Under the pieces are notes generated by a model, which saw nothing but the letters and a program-made list of their open reading frames with translations, made no database searches and was not told where the DNA came from. Source: Aerosticca soli (GTDB lineage: Bacteria; Pseudomonadota; Gammaproteobacteria; Xanthomonadales; Rhodanobacteraceae). From it: 64,000 nt of DNA. The stretch covers positions 1,883,001-1,947,000 of the forward strand of contig NZ_AP018560.1 in NCBI RefSeq assembly GCF_003967035.1. Direction: 5' to 3'. Each line of letters opens with the position of its first letter. Position 1 is the stretch's first letter. Below, one piece after another: positions 38,071-46,983 of the stretch. The translations under genes were made by a program, and so were the position numbers.

Positions 38071-40251
38071 ATGCTGAGCGTCTTGCTCGCCGCGGGCCTG
38101 GCGGTGGCGCCGGCCGCCGGCTTCGACGGCGCGAAGCTCGAATGGCGGGGTCAGCAGGCGCACATGACGTCCGCAGCCGACGGCGGCTACGTGCTCGACG
38201 GCCCGTTCGGCACGCGCCGCATTCCCGCCGCGCCGCTGCGCAGCCAGACCGCCAGTCCGCTGGTCGACGGTCTGTTCGCGATGGCGCAGCAGGAACTGGC
38301 CGAGGACAGCGTGGATGCCATCCGTGACCCGGCCTACGATCATGGCGCGCCGATGCCGTGCCGCTGCTATGTCACCGGCGTGAAGTGGCCCTACGTGTGG
38401 ACGCGCGACGTGTCCTACGCGATCGACCTCGGCCTGTGGCGTTTCGATGCGCAGCGTGCGCGCGACAGCCTGCGCTTCAAGCTCTCCGAGGCACGCGCGG
38501 GCACGCCGGGGCTGTACGTGATGCAGGACACCGGCTCGGGCGGCAGCTGGCCGATCAGCACCGACCGCGTGGTGTGGTTCCTGGCCGCGCGTCACCTGCT
38601 CGACGATCCCGGCTTCGCCGCCGATGCCCGGCGCGCGCTGCGCGACACGCTGGCGCAGGAACGCGCCTACGCCTACGACGCCGCGTTCGGCCTGTATCGC
38701 GGCGAGACCTCATTCCTGGACTGGCGCGAGCAGACCTATCCCGCGTGGACGCAGAACGACGTGGCCTTCATCGGCCAGTCCTTCGCGCTCTCGACCAACG
38801 TGCTGCATTACCAGGCGCTCGAACTGGCCGCCACGCAGGCGCAAGCGCATGGCGATGCCCAGGTCGCCACGGACTATCGCGCGCAAGCCGATGCGCTCAA
38901 GGCCGCCATCAACCGGCATTTCTGGCGCGAGGATCGCGGGCTGTACATGAGCTACATCGGCGGCGACGGCACGCCGTACGACACCTACGACCTGCTCGGC
39001 ACCGCGCTCGCCGTGAGCAGCGGCGTGGCCACGGGCGAGCGTGCGCGAGAGGCGCTGGCGCACTACCCGACCTGGCCCGCCGGCAGTCCGGTGATCTGGC
39101 CCGAGCGACGCGACCAGCCGGTCTACCACAACCGCGCGATCTGGCCGTTCGTCAGCGCCTACGCGCTGCGCGCCGCGCGCGCCACGGACGATCCCGCGCG
39201 CATCGCGCACGAGCTCGTCTCGATCCTGCGCGGCGCCGCGCTGGCCGGCTCGAACATGGAGAACTACGAGCTCCAAACCCAGGCCGTGCACGTGGACGAA
39301 GGCACACTGAGCGGCCCGGTGGTCAATTCGCCGCGCCAGCTCTGGTCGGTGGCGGCCGCGCTCGAGGCGGTGCTCGAAGGCGTGTTCGGCCTCACCGGCG
39401 AGGATCGCATCGAGCCGAAGCTGCCGGCCGCGCTGGTGCCGGCACTGTTCGGCAAGGGCCGCGCCATCGCGCTCGACCTGCCCGACCGGCGCATCGTGCT
39501 GCAACGGCCCGCGGCCATCGACGGCAACCTGCTGGTGACCGACCACATCGACACGCAGGGCAGGCTCGTCACGGTGACGCTGAAGGCCGTGCATGTGCGC
39601 GACACGCCGCTACGGCTCGATGCGCCGCTCTACGCGCCCGAGGCGCCGCCCGCACCCGCCGCCGAGGCCGATGGCGACGGCTGGCGCGTGCGCGTGGAGG
39701 GCGGTGCCGCACTGCTGTACGTCGACGGCCGACCGCATGGCCGTCTGGACGGCCAGGCGTCCATCCCCGGGCAAGCCGGTCTGCTGTGTCTGAGCGCCAC
39801 CCGGGTCGACGCGAACGGCATCGAGTCCCTGCACAGCCCCGACACCTGCGTCGGACCGATCACGCGCCTCGAGGGCGGTCCGCCCCGCGCATGGACGGCG
39901 CCGACGGACGGCCCTTTCCGCGTGGCGCTCGACTACACCAATCCGCACGGCCCGATCAACACCGGCATCACCGCCGCGGTGAAGATGCTGGTGATCGCAT
40001 GCGAGGGCGCCGCCTCGCAACGCGTGCCGCTGGTGATGCCGCACAGCGTCGGCGCGCAGCGCTCGACCTTCGGCACGTTCACGGCGCGCGCCGGCGCGGG
40101 CTGCCGTTTCACGCTGGAGGACGGCTTCAACATGAGCTATCTCGCCCGCGCCGTGCATTACACCGCCGAGGCCGGCGGCGCGACCGGGCCGCTCAATGAG
40201 GCGCAGATCCACGCGCTCGTCCTCGCCCCGCTGGCCAAGGACACGCCATGA
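38071..40251 (+). CDS. Six-hairpin (alpha/alpha) glycosidase-like protein
   Basis: A 726-residue protein with the six-hairpin glycosidase core (about 60-500): GVKWPYVWTRDVSYAIDLGLW, then YPAWTQNDVAFIGQS, and NRAIWPFVSAYALRAA. Its fold resembles GH15/GH37/GH63-type toroid enzymes, followed by two beta-sandwich-like regions (about 520-700). No in-frame ATG precedes 38071; TTG at 38053 is an alternative. The first residues MLSVLLAAGLAVAPAAG look like a signal peptide lacking its basic N-terminal region. The stop overlaps the transporter start (ATGA). With GH31 upstream it probably trims alpha-glucans or related sugars; substrate unknown. Confidence 0.8.
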   Translation: MLSVLLAAGLAVAPAAGFDGAKLEWRGQQAHMTSAADGGYVLDGPFGTRRIPAAPLRSQTASPLVDGLFAMAQQELAEDSVDAIRDPAYDHGAPMPCRCYVTGVKWPYVWTRDVSYAIDLGLWRFDAQRARDSLRFKLSEARAGTPGLYVMQDTGSGGSWPISTDRVVWFLAARHLLDDPGFAADARRALRDTLAQERAYAYDAAFGLYRGETSFLDWREQTYPAWTQNDVAFIGQSFALSTNVLHYQALELAATQAQAHGDAQVATDYRAQADALKAAINRHFWREDRGLYMSYIGGDGTPYDTYDLLGTALAVSSGVATGERAREALAHYPTWPAGSPVIWPERRDQPVYHNRAIWPFVSAYALRAARATDDPARIAHELVSILRGAALAGSNMENYELQTQAVHVDEGTLSGPVVNSPRQLWSVAAALEAVLEGVFGLTGEDRIEPKLPAALVPALFGKGRAIALDLPDRRIVLQRPAAIDGNLLVTDHIDTQGRLVTVTLKAVHVRDTPLRLDAPLYAPEAPPAPAAEADGDGWRVRVEGGAALLYVDGRPHGRLDGQASIPGQAGLLCLSATRVDANGIESLHSPDTCVGPITRLEGGPPRAWTAPTDGPFRVALDYTNPHGPINTGITAAVKMLVIACEGAASQRVPLVMPHSVGAQRSTFGTFTARAGAGCRFTLEDGFNMSYLARAVHYTAEAGGATGPLNEAQIHALVLAPLAKDTP

Positions 40252-41741
40252 ACCGGCCGCTGCCCAAGCCGGAACTCTCCTTCTGGCAGATCTGGAACAT
40301 GTGCTTCGGCTTTCTCGGCATCCAGTTCGGTTTCGCGCTGCAGAACGCCAACGTCAGCCGCATCTTCCAGACCCTGGGCGCGGACGTGTCCTCGATACCC
40401 GGGCTGTGGATCGCCGCACCCGCGAGCGGGCTGATCGTGCAGCCGATCATCGGCTATTGCTCCGACCGCACCTGGACCCGGCTGGGCCGGCGCCGTCCCT
40501 ACTTCCTCGCCGGCGCCGTGCTGGCCTCGCTCGCGCTGCTGGCCATGCCCAACGTGTCCTCGCTGTGGCTCGCCGCCGGCCTGCTGTGGGTCATGGACGC
40601 CTCCTTCAACGTGGCGATGGAGCCTTTCCGTGCCTTCGTCGGCGATCAGTTGCCGGAACGGCAGCGGCCGCTCGGCTACACCATGCAGAGTTTCTTCATC
40701 GGCATCGGCGCGGTCGTCGCCTCGGCGATGCCCTGGCTGCTGACCCGGCTGGGCGTGGCCAACACGGCCTCGGCCGGCACCCTGCCGGACACGGTGAAGG
40801 GAGCCTTCTACATCGGCGGCGCAGTGCTGTTCGGCGCGGTGGCTTGGACGGTGTTCCGCAGCCGCGAGTATCCGCCGGTGATGCTCGCCGCCTTCGACGA
40901 CGGCGAGGCGGAGCCTGCGCCGGCGGCCGACGCCGCCCGGGCTTGGCGCCCGGGCGTGCTGATGCTCGCGGCCGGCGCGGCGGTGATCGCGCTGATCCAA
41001 CGCTACGCGCTGGAACACGATCTCTATCTCCTGGCCGGCGGCCTGATCGTATTCGGCCTGGCCTTCGTATGGCTGAGCCGCACCCGCCGGCGCGGCCCGC
41101 TGGCCGAAGTGCTGGCCGATCTCTATGCCATGCCGGAGGCCATGCGGCGCCTGGCCTGGGTACAACTCTTCACCTGGTTCGCGCTGTTCGCGATGTGGAT
41201 CTACACCACCGCCGCGGTCACCGCCGTCCACTACGGCACCACGGACATCCATTCGGCCCGCTACAACGAAGGCGCCAACTGGGTGGGCATACTGTTCGCC
41301 GCCTACAGCGGGTTCGCCGCGCTGGCTGCCATCGTCATCCCGTGGATGGTGCGCCGCTGGGGTCTGCGACGGAGCCACCTCGTCAACCTGTGGCTGGGCG
41401 GGGCCGGCCTGCTTTCGTTCCTGCTGATCCGCGACCCGCACTGGCTGCTGCTCTCCATGCTGGGCGTGGGCTTTGCCTGGGCCTCGATCGTCTCGCTGCC
41501 CTATGCCCTGCTGTCGGACTTCCTGCCGCCGGAGAAGATGGGCGTGTACATGGGCATCTTCAATTTCTTCATCGTGATCCCGCAGCTCATCGCCGCCAGC
41601 GTGCTTGGCCTCCTGCTGCGCCGCTATTTCCACGATCAGGCGATCTGGGCGCTGGTGCTGGGCGGCGTCAGCCTGCTGCTCGCCGGCCTGTGCACCCTGC
41701 GCGTGCACGAGCCGCGGCGCGGGGTCGAACCGCTGCCCTGA
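40248..41741 (+). CDS. Sugar:cation symporter, GPH/SLC45-like MFS
   Basis: A 497-residue 12-segment membrane protein. NMCFGFLGIQFGFALQNAN in segment 1 and PASGLIVQPIIGYCSDRTWTRLGRRRPY in the 2-3 loop are the sucrose/maltose-porter signature of the MFS sugar transporters (SUT/SLC45-like). Later LPPEKMGVYMGIFNFF matches the family's second repeat. It would import maltose, sucrose or an oligosaccharide released by the two glycosidases upstream. It overlaps the six-hairpin gene by 4 bp; the operon ends four bases before a convergent metallo-beta-lactamase-fold gene. Confidence 0.9.
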   Translation: MNRPLPKPELSFWQIWNMCFGFLGIQFGFALQNANVSRIFQTLGADVSSIPGLWIAAPASGLIVQPIIGYCSDRTWTRLGRRRPYFLAGAVLASLALLAMPNVSSLWLAAGLLWVMDASFNVAMEPFRAFVGDQLPERQRPLGYTMQSFFIGIGAVVASAMPWLLTRLGVANTASAGTLPDTVKGAFYIGGAVLFGAVAWTVFRSREYPPVMLAAFDDGEAEPAPAADAARAWRPGVLMLAAGAAVIALIQRYALEHDLYLLAGGLIVFGLAFVWLSRTRRRGPLAEVLADLYAMPEAMRRLAWVQLFTWFALFAMWIYTTAAVTAVHYGTTDIHSARYNEGANWVGILFAAYSGFAALAAIVIPWMVRRWGLRRSHLVNLWLGGAGLLSFLLIRDPHWLLLSMLGVGFAWASIVSLPYALLSDFLPPEKMGVYMGIFNFFIVIPQLIAASVLGLLLRRYFHDQAIWALVLGGVSLLLAGLCTLRVHEPRRGVEPLP

Positions 41742-41745
41742 AGGC

Positions 41746-42504
41746 TCAGCCGGCGTCCGCGCGTAGCGGCCAGGGCATGGGCAGGGCCAGCCGCTGGCCC
41801 GGCCGGGCGACACGGTAGCCGCGCGCGGCCAGCACTGCGCCTTCGGCAGCGCTGCCGTAGTGGTAAAGCACGAGCCGCGCGCGCAGCTCGGGGTCGTACT
41901 CGCGCTCGATGTCCTCGATCCCGCTGTGCGAAGGGTTGCCATGCAGGGCGCAGTCGTGGGCCACCAGCTCGCCATGCGCCGCCTGCTCGGCCAATACCTC
42001 GGGAATCGGCCGGGTGTCACCGGTGAAGACGAAACTGCCGCGCAGGGCGAGACCGAACGACGTACCCGGCCGATGATGCCGGGTGGCAAAGACGTCGAAC
42101 CAGGCGCCGTCCAGCCAGAAACCGCGCGAGCAGGGCAGCAGGCGGAACGCCTCCCAGAAATTCACTCCGCCCTCGGCGAGCACGCCGGGATAATCGGCGA
42201 TCCGCCCCTGCAACCACGGCACCAGTGCGGCATGCACGAACACGCGGGTGCGGCCGCGCCAGGCAGGGTCGAACCACAGCCGGCCGAAAAGCCGTTCCAT
42301 GCCGCCCACGTGGTCGAGATGAACATGGGTGAGATAGAGCGCCGCCGGCGGCTCGCCGTAGGCATCGAGATAACGATCCGGCGTATCCGGGCCGCAATCG
42401 ATCAGCAGCCACGGCGCGCCGTCGCGCTCGATCACCGCAGAGGCGGAGCCGAGCGCGGCGGCATGCGCCGCACCCGCGCCCAGAAAATGCAGGTCGAGCC
42501 TCAT
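41746..42504 (-). CDS. Metallo-beta-lactamase-fold hydrolase
   Basis: A 252-residue protein with THVHLDH (residues 59-65), the metal ligand set His60, His62, Asp64, His65, plus a downstream HH (ATRHHRPG), FTGDT (Asp) and a C-terminal His (VLYHYGS). The fold resembles the PhnP/RNase-Z-like small MBL hydrolases. It overlaps kdkA by 4 bp, so it is probably expressed with an LPS-core gene. I know of no characterised LPS role for such an enzyme; a phosphodiesterase or a lactone/cyclic-phosphate hydrolase is possible. Two metal sites are predicted. Confidence 0.85.
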   Translation of the reverse strand: MRLDLHFLGAGAAHAAALGSASAVIERDGAPWLLIDCGPDTPDRYLDAYGEPPAALYLTHVHLDHVGGMERLFGRLWFDPAWRGRTRVFVHAALVPWLQGRIADYPGVLAEGGVNFWEAFRLLPCSRGFWLDGAWFDVFATRHHRPGTSFGLALRGSFVFTGDTRPIPEVLAEQAAHGELVAHDCALHGNPSHSGIEDIEREYDPELRARLVLYHYGSAAEGAVLAARGYRVARPGQRLALPMPWPLRADAG

Positions 42505-43241
42505 CCGGCGAAAGTCCTCGCATAGGCCTCGAGCAGCACCGTCCAGAGCGTGCGCTCGAAGCGGTCAGGATCGTCCGCGCCGGCCCCGAGTTTGCGCAGC
42601 GACCGGTGCAGGCGGCGCAGGTTGGCCATCCGCCAGCGCCGCGCGGGCTTGCGCAGGCGGCCGCGGTCGAAATCGATGAGGTAAAGCTGCCCGGGCGTCA
42701 CCAGCACGTTGTGGGCATTGAGGTCGGCATGCTCGACGCCGGCGCGATGGAAACGGGCGACGAGCGCCCCCACCGCGCGGGCCAGCTCGGTATCGAAGGC
42801 GCCGGCGGCAAGACACTCGGCCAGCGTGCGGGCATTCTCGATGCGGCGGGTGATGAGGTCGGCGTCGTAGAAGCAGGCGCCCACGCGCCGGTAGCGTGCC
42901 GCCACCGGCCGCGGTGCCGGCAAGTCGCGTCGGGCGAGCGCAAGCAGCAGCCTGAACTCAGCGAAACTGCGCGTGCGCGCCTCACCGGTCCACAGATACC
43001 GGTCGCCGAGCAGCACGGCGATGCGCCCGCCGCGCCGATAATGGCGCCATACGCAAGGGCCGAGTGGCGTGTCGAGCATCGCGATGCGGCCGCGACCGCC
43101 GATTTCCTCATGCAGCGCGCCGCGTGCGCGCCAGGCATCCGCATCGAACCAGCGCTCGTCGATCGGCACCGGCACATCGGCGATGCACAGCAGCGCGCCA
43201 TCCGTGCCGGCGCGGCGGGTTTCCTGCATCATGCCGGCCAT
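42501..43241 (-). CDS. kdkA: 3-deoxy-D-manno-octulosonic acid (Kdo) kinase
   Basis: Small protein-kinase-fold enzyme of 246 residues that phosphorylates the single Kdo of lipid A, required for the opsX-type core. The catalytic loop is HADLNAHNVL (171-180, Asp173) and the metal-binding DFD-like loop is LIDFDRGR (188-195, Asp190). The ATG at 43241 has GGAAG upstream. It is divergent from opsX with only 29 bp between start codons. That pairing fits a core where heptose is added to phosphorylated Kdo, as in Haemophilus and Xanthomonas. Confidence 0.94.
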   Translation of the reverse strand: MAGMMQETRRAGTDGALLCIADVPVPIDERWFDADAWRARGALHEEIGGRGRIAMLDTPLGPCVWRHYRRGGRIAVLLGDRYLWTGEARTRSFAEFRLLLALARRDLPAPRPVAARYRRVGACFYDADLITRRIENARTLAECLAAGAFDTELARAVGALVARFHRAGVEHADLNAHNVLVTPGQLYLIDFDRGRLRKPARRWRMANLRRLHRSLRKLGAGADDPDRFERTLWTVLLEAYARTFAG

Positions 43242-43270
43242 GTGTCTTCCGCTCGACGACCCGCGTTGCC

Positions 43271-44329
43271 ATGTCCGCCGATTCTAGCCTCGCGCCGGCC
43301 GCCTTGTGTCTGCTCCGCACCTCGGCGATCGGCGATGTCACCCATGTCGTGCCGCTGGTGCACACGCTCCAGGAGGCCTGGCCGCAGACACGGCTGAGCT
43401 GGGTCGTCGGCAAGCTCGAACACACCCTGGTCGGCGACCTGCCCGGGGTGGAGTTCGTGGTCTTCGACAAGCGGCGCGGCCTGGCCGGCATGCGCGAGGT
43501 ATGGCGGACGCTGCGCGGGCGCCGCTTCGACGCCCTGCTGCACATGCAGGTCGCCCTGCGCGCCAACCTGCTCAGCCTGGGCATCTCCGCCCGCCGCCGG
43601 ATCGGTTATGACCATGCCCGCGCCAAGGACCTGCACGGCCTGGTGATCAACGAGCGCATCCCGGCGCGCAGCGGCCAGCACGTGCTGGAGGCGATCGGCA
43701 GTTTCGCCGAGCCGCTGGGACTCAAGCAGTCCCGCGTACGCTGGGACCTGCCGATCCCCGCCGAGGCACGGGACTGGGCCCTCGCACAACTGCCGGGCGA
43801 GGTTCCGACCCTGCTGGTGAGTCCGGCGTCCAGCCACGTCCTGCGTACCTGGCGGCCGGAGCGCTATGCGACGGTCATCGATCACGTGGCCACGCGCGGC
43901 TGGCGGGTGGCGTTGGTCGGCGGACGCGGCACCGCCGACCGTGCCCTGGCCGATGCCATCCTCGCCCATTGCCGACGCCCACCGCTCGACCTGACCGGCA
44001 AGGACACGCTGAAACGCCTGCTGGCACTGATGACCCGCGCCCGACTGGTGCTGAGCCCGGATTCCGGGCCGATGCACATGGCCAATGCGGTCGGCACGCC
44101 CGTGCTCGGCCTGCACGCGGCGAGCAACCCGGACCGCTCCGGCCCCTACTCGGACCGCCGCTGGTGCGTGAACTGCTACGACGCCGCCGCGCGTCGCTTC
44201 CTCGGCAAGCCGGCCGCCGCCCTGCCCTGGGGCACCAAGATCGAATATCCGGGCGTGATGGATCTCATCACCGTGGAGGCCGTCATCGAGCGCTTCGAGG
44301 CCTTTGCCGCTCATGCCGGTCTGGCTTGA
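43271..44329 (+). CDS. opsX: Lipopolysaccharide heptosyltransferase I (OpsX type, GT9)
   Basis: A 352-residue GT-B glycosyltransferase of family 9. The N-terminal RTSAIGDVTHVVPLVHTL (16-33) and the C-terminal LSPDSGPMHMANAVGTP (about 260-276) are the heptosyltransferase blocks. Divergence from kdkA supports the OpsX assignment: transfer of the first heptose onto phosphorylated Kdo at the cytoplasmic face of the inner membrane. The ATG at 43271 lacks a clear SD; the open frame extends upstream into kdkA without a better start. Confidence is high for family, moderate for the OpsX versus WaaC choice. Confidence 0.88.
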   Translation: MSADSSLAPAALCLLRTSAIGDVTHVVPLVHTLQEAWPQTRLSWVVGKLEHTLVGDLPGVEFVVFDKRRGLAGMREVWRTLRGRRFDALLHMQVALRANLLSLGISARRRIGYDHARAKDLHGLVINERIPARSGQHVLEAIGSFAEPLGLKQSRVRWDLPIPAEARDWALAQLPGEVPTLLVSPASSHVLRTWRPERYATVIDHVATRGWRVALVGGRGTADRALADAILAHCRRPPLDLTGKDTLKRLLALMTRARLVLSPDSGPMHMANAVGTPVLGLHAASNPDRSGPYSDRRWCVNCYDAAARRFLGKPAAALPWGTKIEYPGVMDLITVEAVIERFEAFAAHAGLA

Positions 44330-44347
44330 ACGAAGGGCCGGCGTTTT

Positions 44348-44716
44348 TCAGCGCGTATGCAGCCAATGCACGTAAATGCCATGGGCGCGATCCTCGTTGC
44401 GCCGGCCCTCGCGGCCGTCCATGACCATGCACCAGACCGCCCGCAACGTGCTGCCGGTCGGCCGTTCCACCCGCACCAGCTCCCCTTTGGGGATGAAAAA
44501 GCGCGTCTCCACCACCAGGACGTGGTCCTTTTCGTAGACCAAGCGTCCGGGCCGCGCCGTAAGGGCGTGCCAGCCGATGTAGACCTGCACATCCTGGGCG
44601 ATGAAACCGCCGCGATTGTCCAGCGACCAGTGCTCGGTGCGCTCGAGCAAGGACTTGATGTGGGGATCATCCCAGTCGGTGTGTCCGGGGCGATCCGGTG
44701 GCTTGTTCCGGTTCAC
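44348..44716 (-). CDS. Conserved-looking hypothetical protein
   Basis: I do not recognise this 122-residue protein. The GTG start at 44716 is convincing because AGGTGG lies five bases upstream, and codon use matches the neighbours. It has no signal peptide or membrane segment. It is predicted to be mostly beta-strand from about residue 30 (RGGFIAQDVQVYIGWHALTA, then LVYEKDHVLVVETRFFIPKG) and ends in a Trp/His-rich HGIYVHWLHTR. It is convergent with opsX (18-bp gap) and upstream of the transporter remnant, so context gives no role. Confidence 0.7.
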   Translation of the reverse strand: MNRNKPPDRPGHTDWDDPHIKSLLERTEHWSLDNRGGFIAQDVQVYIGWHALTARPGRLVYEKDHVLVVETRFFIPKGELVRVERPTGSTLRAVWCMVMDGREGRRNEDRAHGIYVHWLHTR

Positions 44717-45815
44717 GATGCCACCTGTTGCCTACAGGCGGGCCACGGTCTGCCCGCGTCCATCCCATGCCACTCCCGATCCTGATTTGCCTGCAGCGGT
44801 CATCCTGTCGCTCCGGCGCATTCCATGCAAGCGATGATTTCAAAGGCCTCGAGGTCGCGTGCCGACTTCACGCGGCAGGCCTGGGCGCAAGCCACAAGGC
44901 GACGAGGCTCACGATCGCAGCCGCGGCCAGATAGTGACCCACCGCCGCCAAACCGTGCCCACGGGCGAGCCAGGTAGCCAGGTAAGGCGCCGGGGAAGCG
45001 CCGAGTATGCCGGCGACATTGAATGCCAGCGAGGCGCCGGTATAGCGCACCGCGGTCGGATACAGGTGAGCGAGCACCGCGCCGAGCGGACCGTAGGTCA
45101 GCCCCATCGCACCGAGCCCGACGGCCAGGAACAGCAGAGACCGCGCCAGGCTCCCGGCCACGAAAAGCTGTGCGAAACCCATACCGAAAAGGAAGATCAG
45201 CAGCGTGGCGGCGATCAGCATCGCACGTCCGCCAAAGCGGTCGGCGAGCCTGGCCGACATCGGAATCGCCGCCGCGAAGAACAGCACGCCGATCATCTGC
45301 AGCAGCAGGAACGTCTGTCGCGGATAGCCGAGCTGGCTGGTGGCCCAGCTCAGCACGAACACCGTCATGAGGTAGAACAGCACGAACGTGGCCAGACCGG
45401 CGAAGATGCCGGTGATCAATGCGCGCGCATGGCGGGTGAGCACGGCCGCGACCGGAACACGCTCGCGCTCCTGTCGCACCAAGGCCTGCACGAAGGCCGG
45501 CGTCTCGGTAAGCCGCAGGCGCACCCACAGGCCGAGCACCACCAGCACCGTGCTGACCAGGAAGGGCACGCGCCAGCCCCAGGCGAAAAAAGCCTGGTCG
45601 CCGATGAGCGCCGTCAGCAGCAGGAACAGACCCGCCGAACAGAAAAAACCGATCGGAGCGCCAAGCTGCGGGAACATGCCGTACCAGGCCTGCTTGCCGG
45701 GCGGCGCATTCTCGACCGCGAGCAGCACGGCGCCGCCCCATTCCCCGCCCAAGCCCAGCCCCTGCCCGAACCGGCACAGCGCGAGCAAGGCCGGCGCCGC
45801 CACGCCGATGTGCGC

Positions 45816-45819
45816 ATAG
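45816..45819. repeat. Left target-site duplication ATAG
   Basis: ATAG immediately left of the IS, repeated at 46980-46983. Four bp with a central TA is the size expected for IS5-group elements. Confidence 0.88.
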
Positions 45820-45834
45820 GGAAGGTCTGAACAA
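45820..45834 (+). repeat. IS5 left terminal inverted repeat
   Basis: GGAAGGTCTGAACAA; matches the right end at 46965-46979 exactly in inverse. Confidence 0.93.
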
Positions 45835-45883
45835 CTCCGTCACTTTCGGCCACAATCGGCCATTGCTTCAAGGGGCGAGTTCG

Positions 45884-46852
45884 ATGCAGCTTTCGTTTGG
45901 TGATGCCGAGGATCTGGTCGGTCGCAAGCGCACACGGCGCGAGGTGTTCCTTGCCGAGATGGATCAGGTCGTGCCGTGGAAGGCGCTGCTGGCGCTGATC
46001 GAGCCGCATTATCCGAAGCTGGGCCGGCCCGGCCGGCAGCCTTACCCCTTGGCGACGATGCTTCGGATCCACTTCCTGCAGCAGTGGTATGCCTTGAGTG
46101 ACCCGGCGACGGAAGAGGCGCTGGTCGATACGCCGGTGATGCGCCGCTTTGCCCGGATTGGTGGCATGGGCGACATCCCGGACGAGACGACGATCTTGAA
46201 CTTCCGGCGCTTGCTGGAGACGCACGGTCTGGCCGAAAAGATCTTCAAGCAGGTCAATGCGCATCTTCAGCGCAAGGGCCTGAGCCTTCGCTCGGGCACC
46301 ATCGTGGACGCGACGATTATCAATGCACCGAGTTCGACGAAGAACCGGGAGGGCGAGCGGGATCCTGCGATGCATCAGACGAAGAAGGGCAACCAGTGGT
46401 TCTTCGGGATGAAGGCGCACATCGGGGTGGACGATGCCTCCGGGCTGGTGCACCACGTGGAATGCACGGCGGCGAACGTGGCGGACGTGACGCAGGCGCA
46501 CAAGCTGCTGCACGGCAAGGAGGACGTGGTGTTCGGCGACAGTGGCTACATCGGTGCCGAGAAGCGCGAGGAGATGCAGGACGTGGATGCGGTGTTCCTG
46601 ATCGCGAAGAAGCCTTCGGTGATCAAGGCGATGAAGCGCAAGCGCGATCAGCGGGAAGCGAGGGCGTTGGAGCGCTTGAAGGCGAGCGTCCGTGCCAAGG
46701 TCGAGCATCCGTTCCGTGTGATCAAGCGGCAGTTCGGCTATACGAAGGTGCGCTATCGCGGCATCGCGAAGAACGCGGCACAGGTGCTGACGCTGTTCGC
46801 GCTGTCGAACCTGTGGATGTCGCGCCGGCGCTTGATGCCGGCGGCGGGATAA
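45884..46852 (+). CDS. IS5-group DDE transposase
   Basis: A 322-residue transposase. The N-terminal block (RRPYPLATMLRIHFLQQWY region) is followed by the DDE core: Asp142 (GTIVDATIINAPSSTK), Asp219 (VVFGDSGYIGAEK) and Glu274 (AKVEHPFRVIKRQFGY). It closely follows the E. coli IS5 InsH pattern (RDPAMHQTKKGNQWFFGMKAHIGVD region shared in form). The ATG at 45884 follows an AAGGGG. Frame intact, so probably active. Confidence 0.96.
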   Translation: MQLSFGDAEDLVGRKRTRREVFLAEMDQVVPWKALLALIEPHYPKLGRPGRQPYPLATMLRIHFLQQWYALSDPATEEALVDTPVMRRFARIGGMGDIPDETTILNFRRLLETHGLAEKIFKQVNAHLQRKGLSLRSGTIVDATIINAPSSTKNREGERDPAMHQTKKGNQWFFGMKAHIGVDDASGLVHHVECTAANVADVTQAHKLLHGKEDVVFGDSGYIGAEKREEMQDVDAVFLIAKKPSVIKAMKRKRDQREARALERLKASVRAKVEHPFRVIKRQFGYTKVRYRGIAKNAAQVLTLFALSNLWMSRRRLMPAAG

Positions 46853-46964
46853 GTGCGTCCGCTGGACGGGGAAAGCCGTCTGGCGGCATGGCAAAAGGTG
46901 GAATTCCGAGCGGATTGACGGGATTTCGGCCTTCGAGGCTCGGAAATAACGTGGGTTTGGCGGA

Positions 46965-46979
46965 TTGTTCAGACCTTCC
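46965..46979 (-). repeat. IS5 right terminal inverted repeat
   Basis: On the minus strand reads GGAAGGTCTGAACAA, identical to the left end. Confidence 0.93.
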
Positions 46980-46983
46980 ATAG
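46980..46983. repeat. Right target-site duplication ATAG
   Basis: Second copy of ATAG; removing the IS and one copy restores the transporter reading frame. Confidence 0.88.

Larger units (their letters stand above)
45820..46979 (+). mobile_element. IS5-family (IS5 group) insertion sequence, complete, 1160 bp
   Basis: Complete element bounded by inverted repeats GGAAGGTCTGAACAA at 45820-45834 and its complement at 46965-46979 (15 bases identical, then similar for several more with a one-base offset), the same GGAAGG start as E. coli IS5. It contains one intact transposase gene and is flanked by ATAG duplications. The 127 bp after the transposase hold no gene. Confidence 0.96.
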
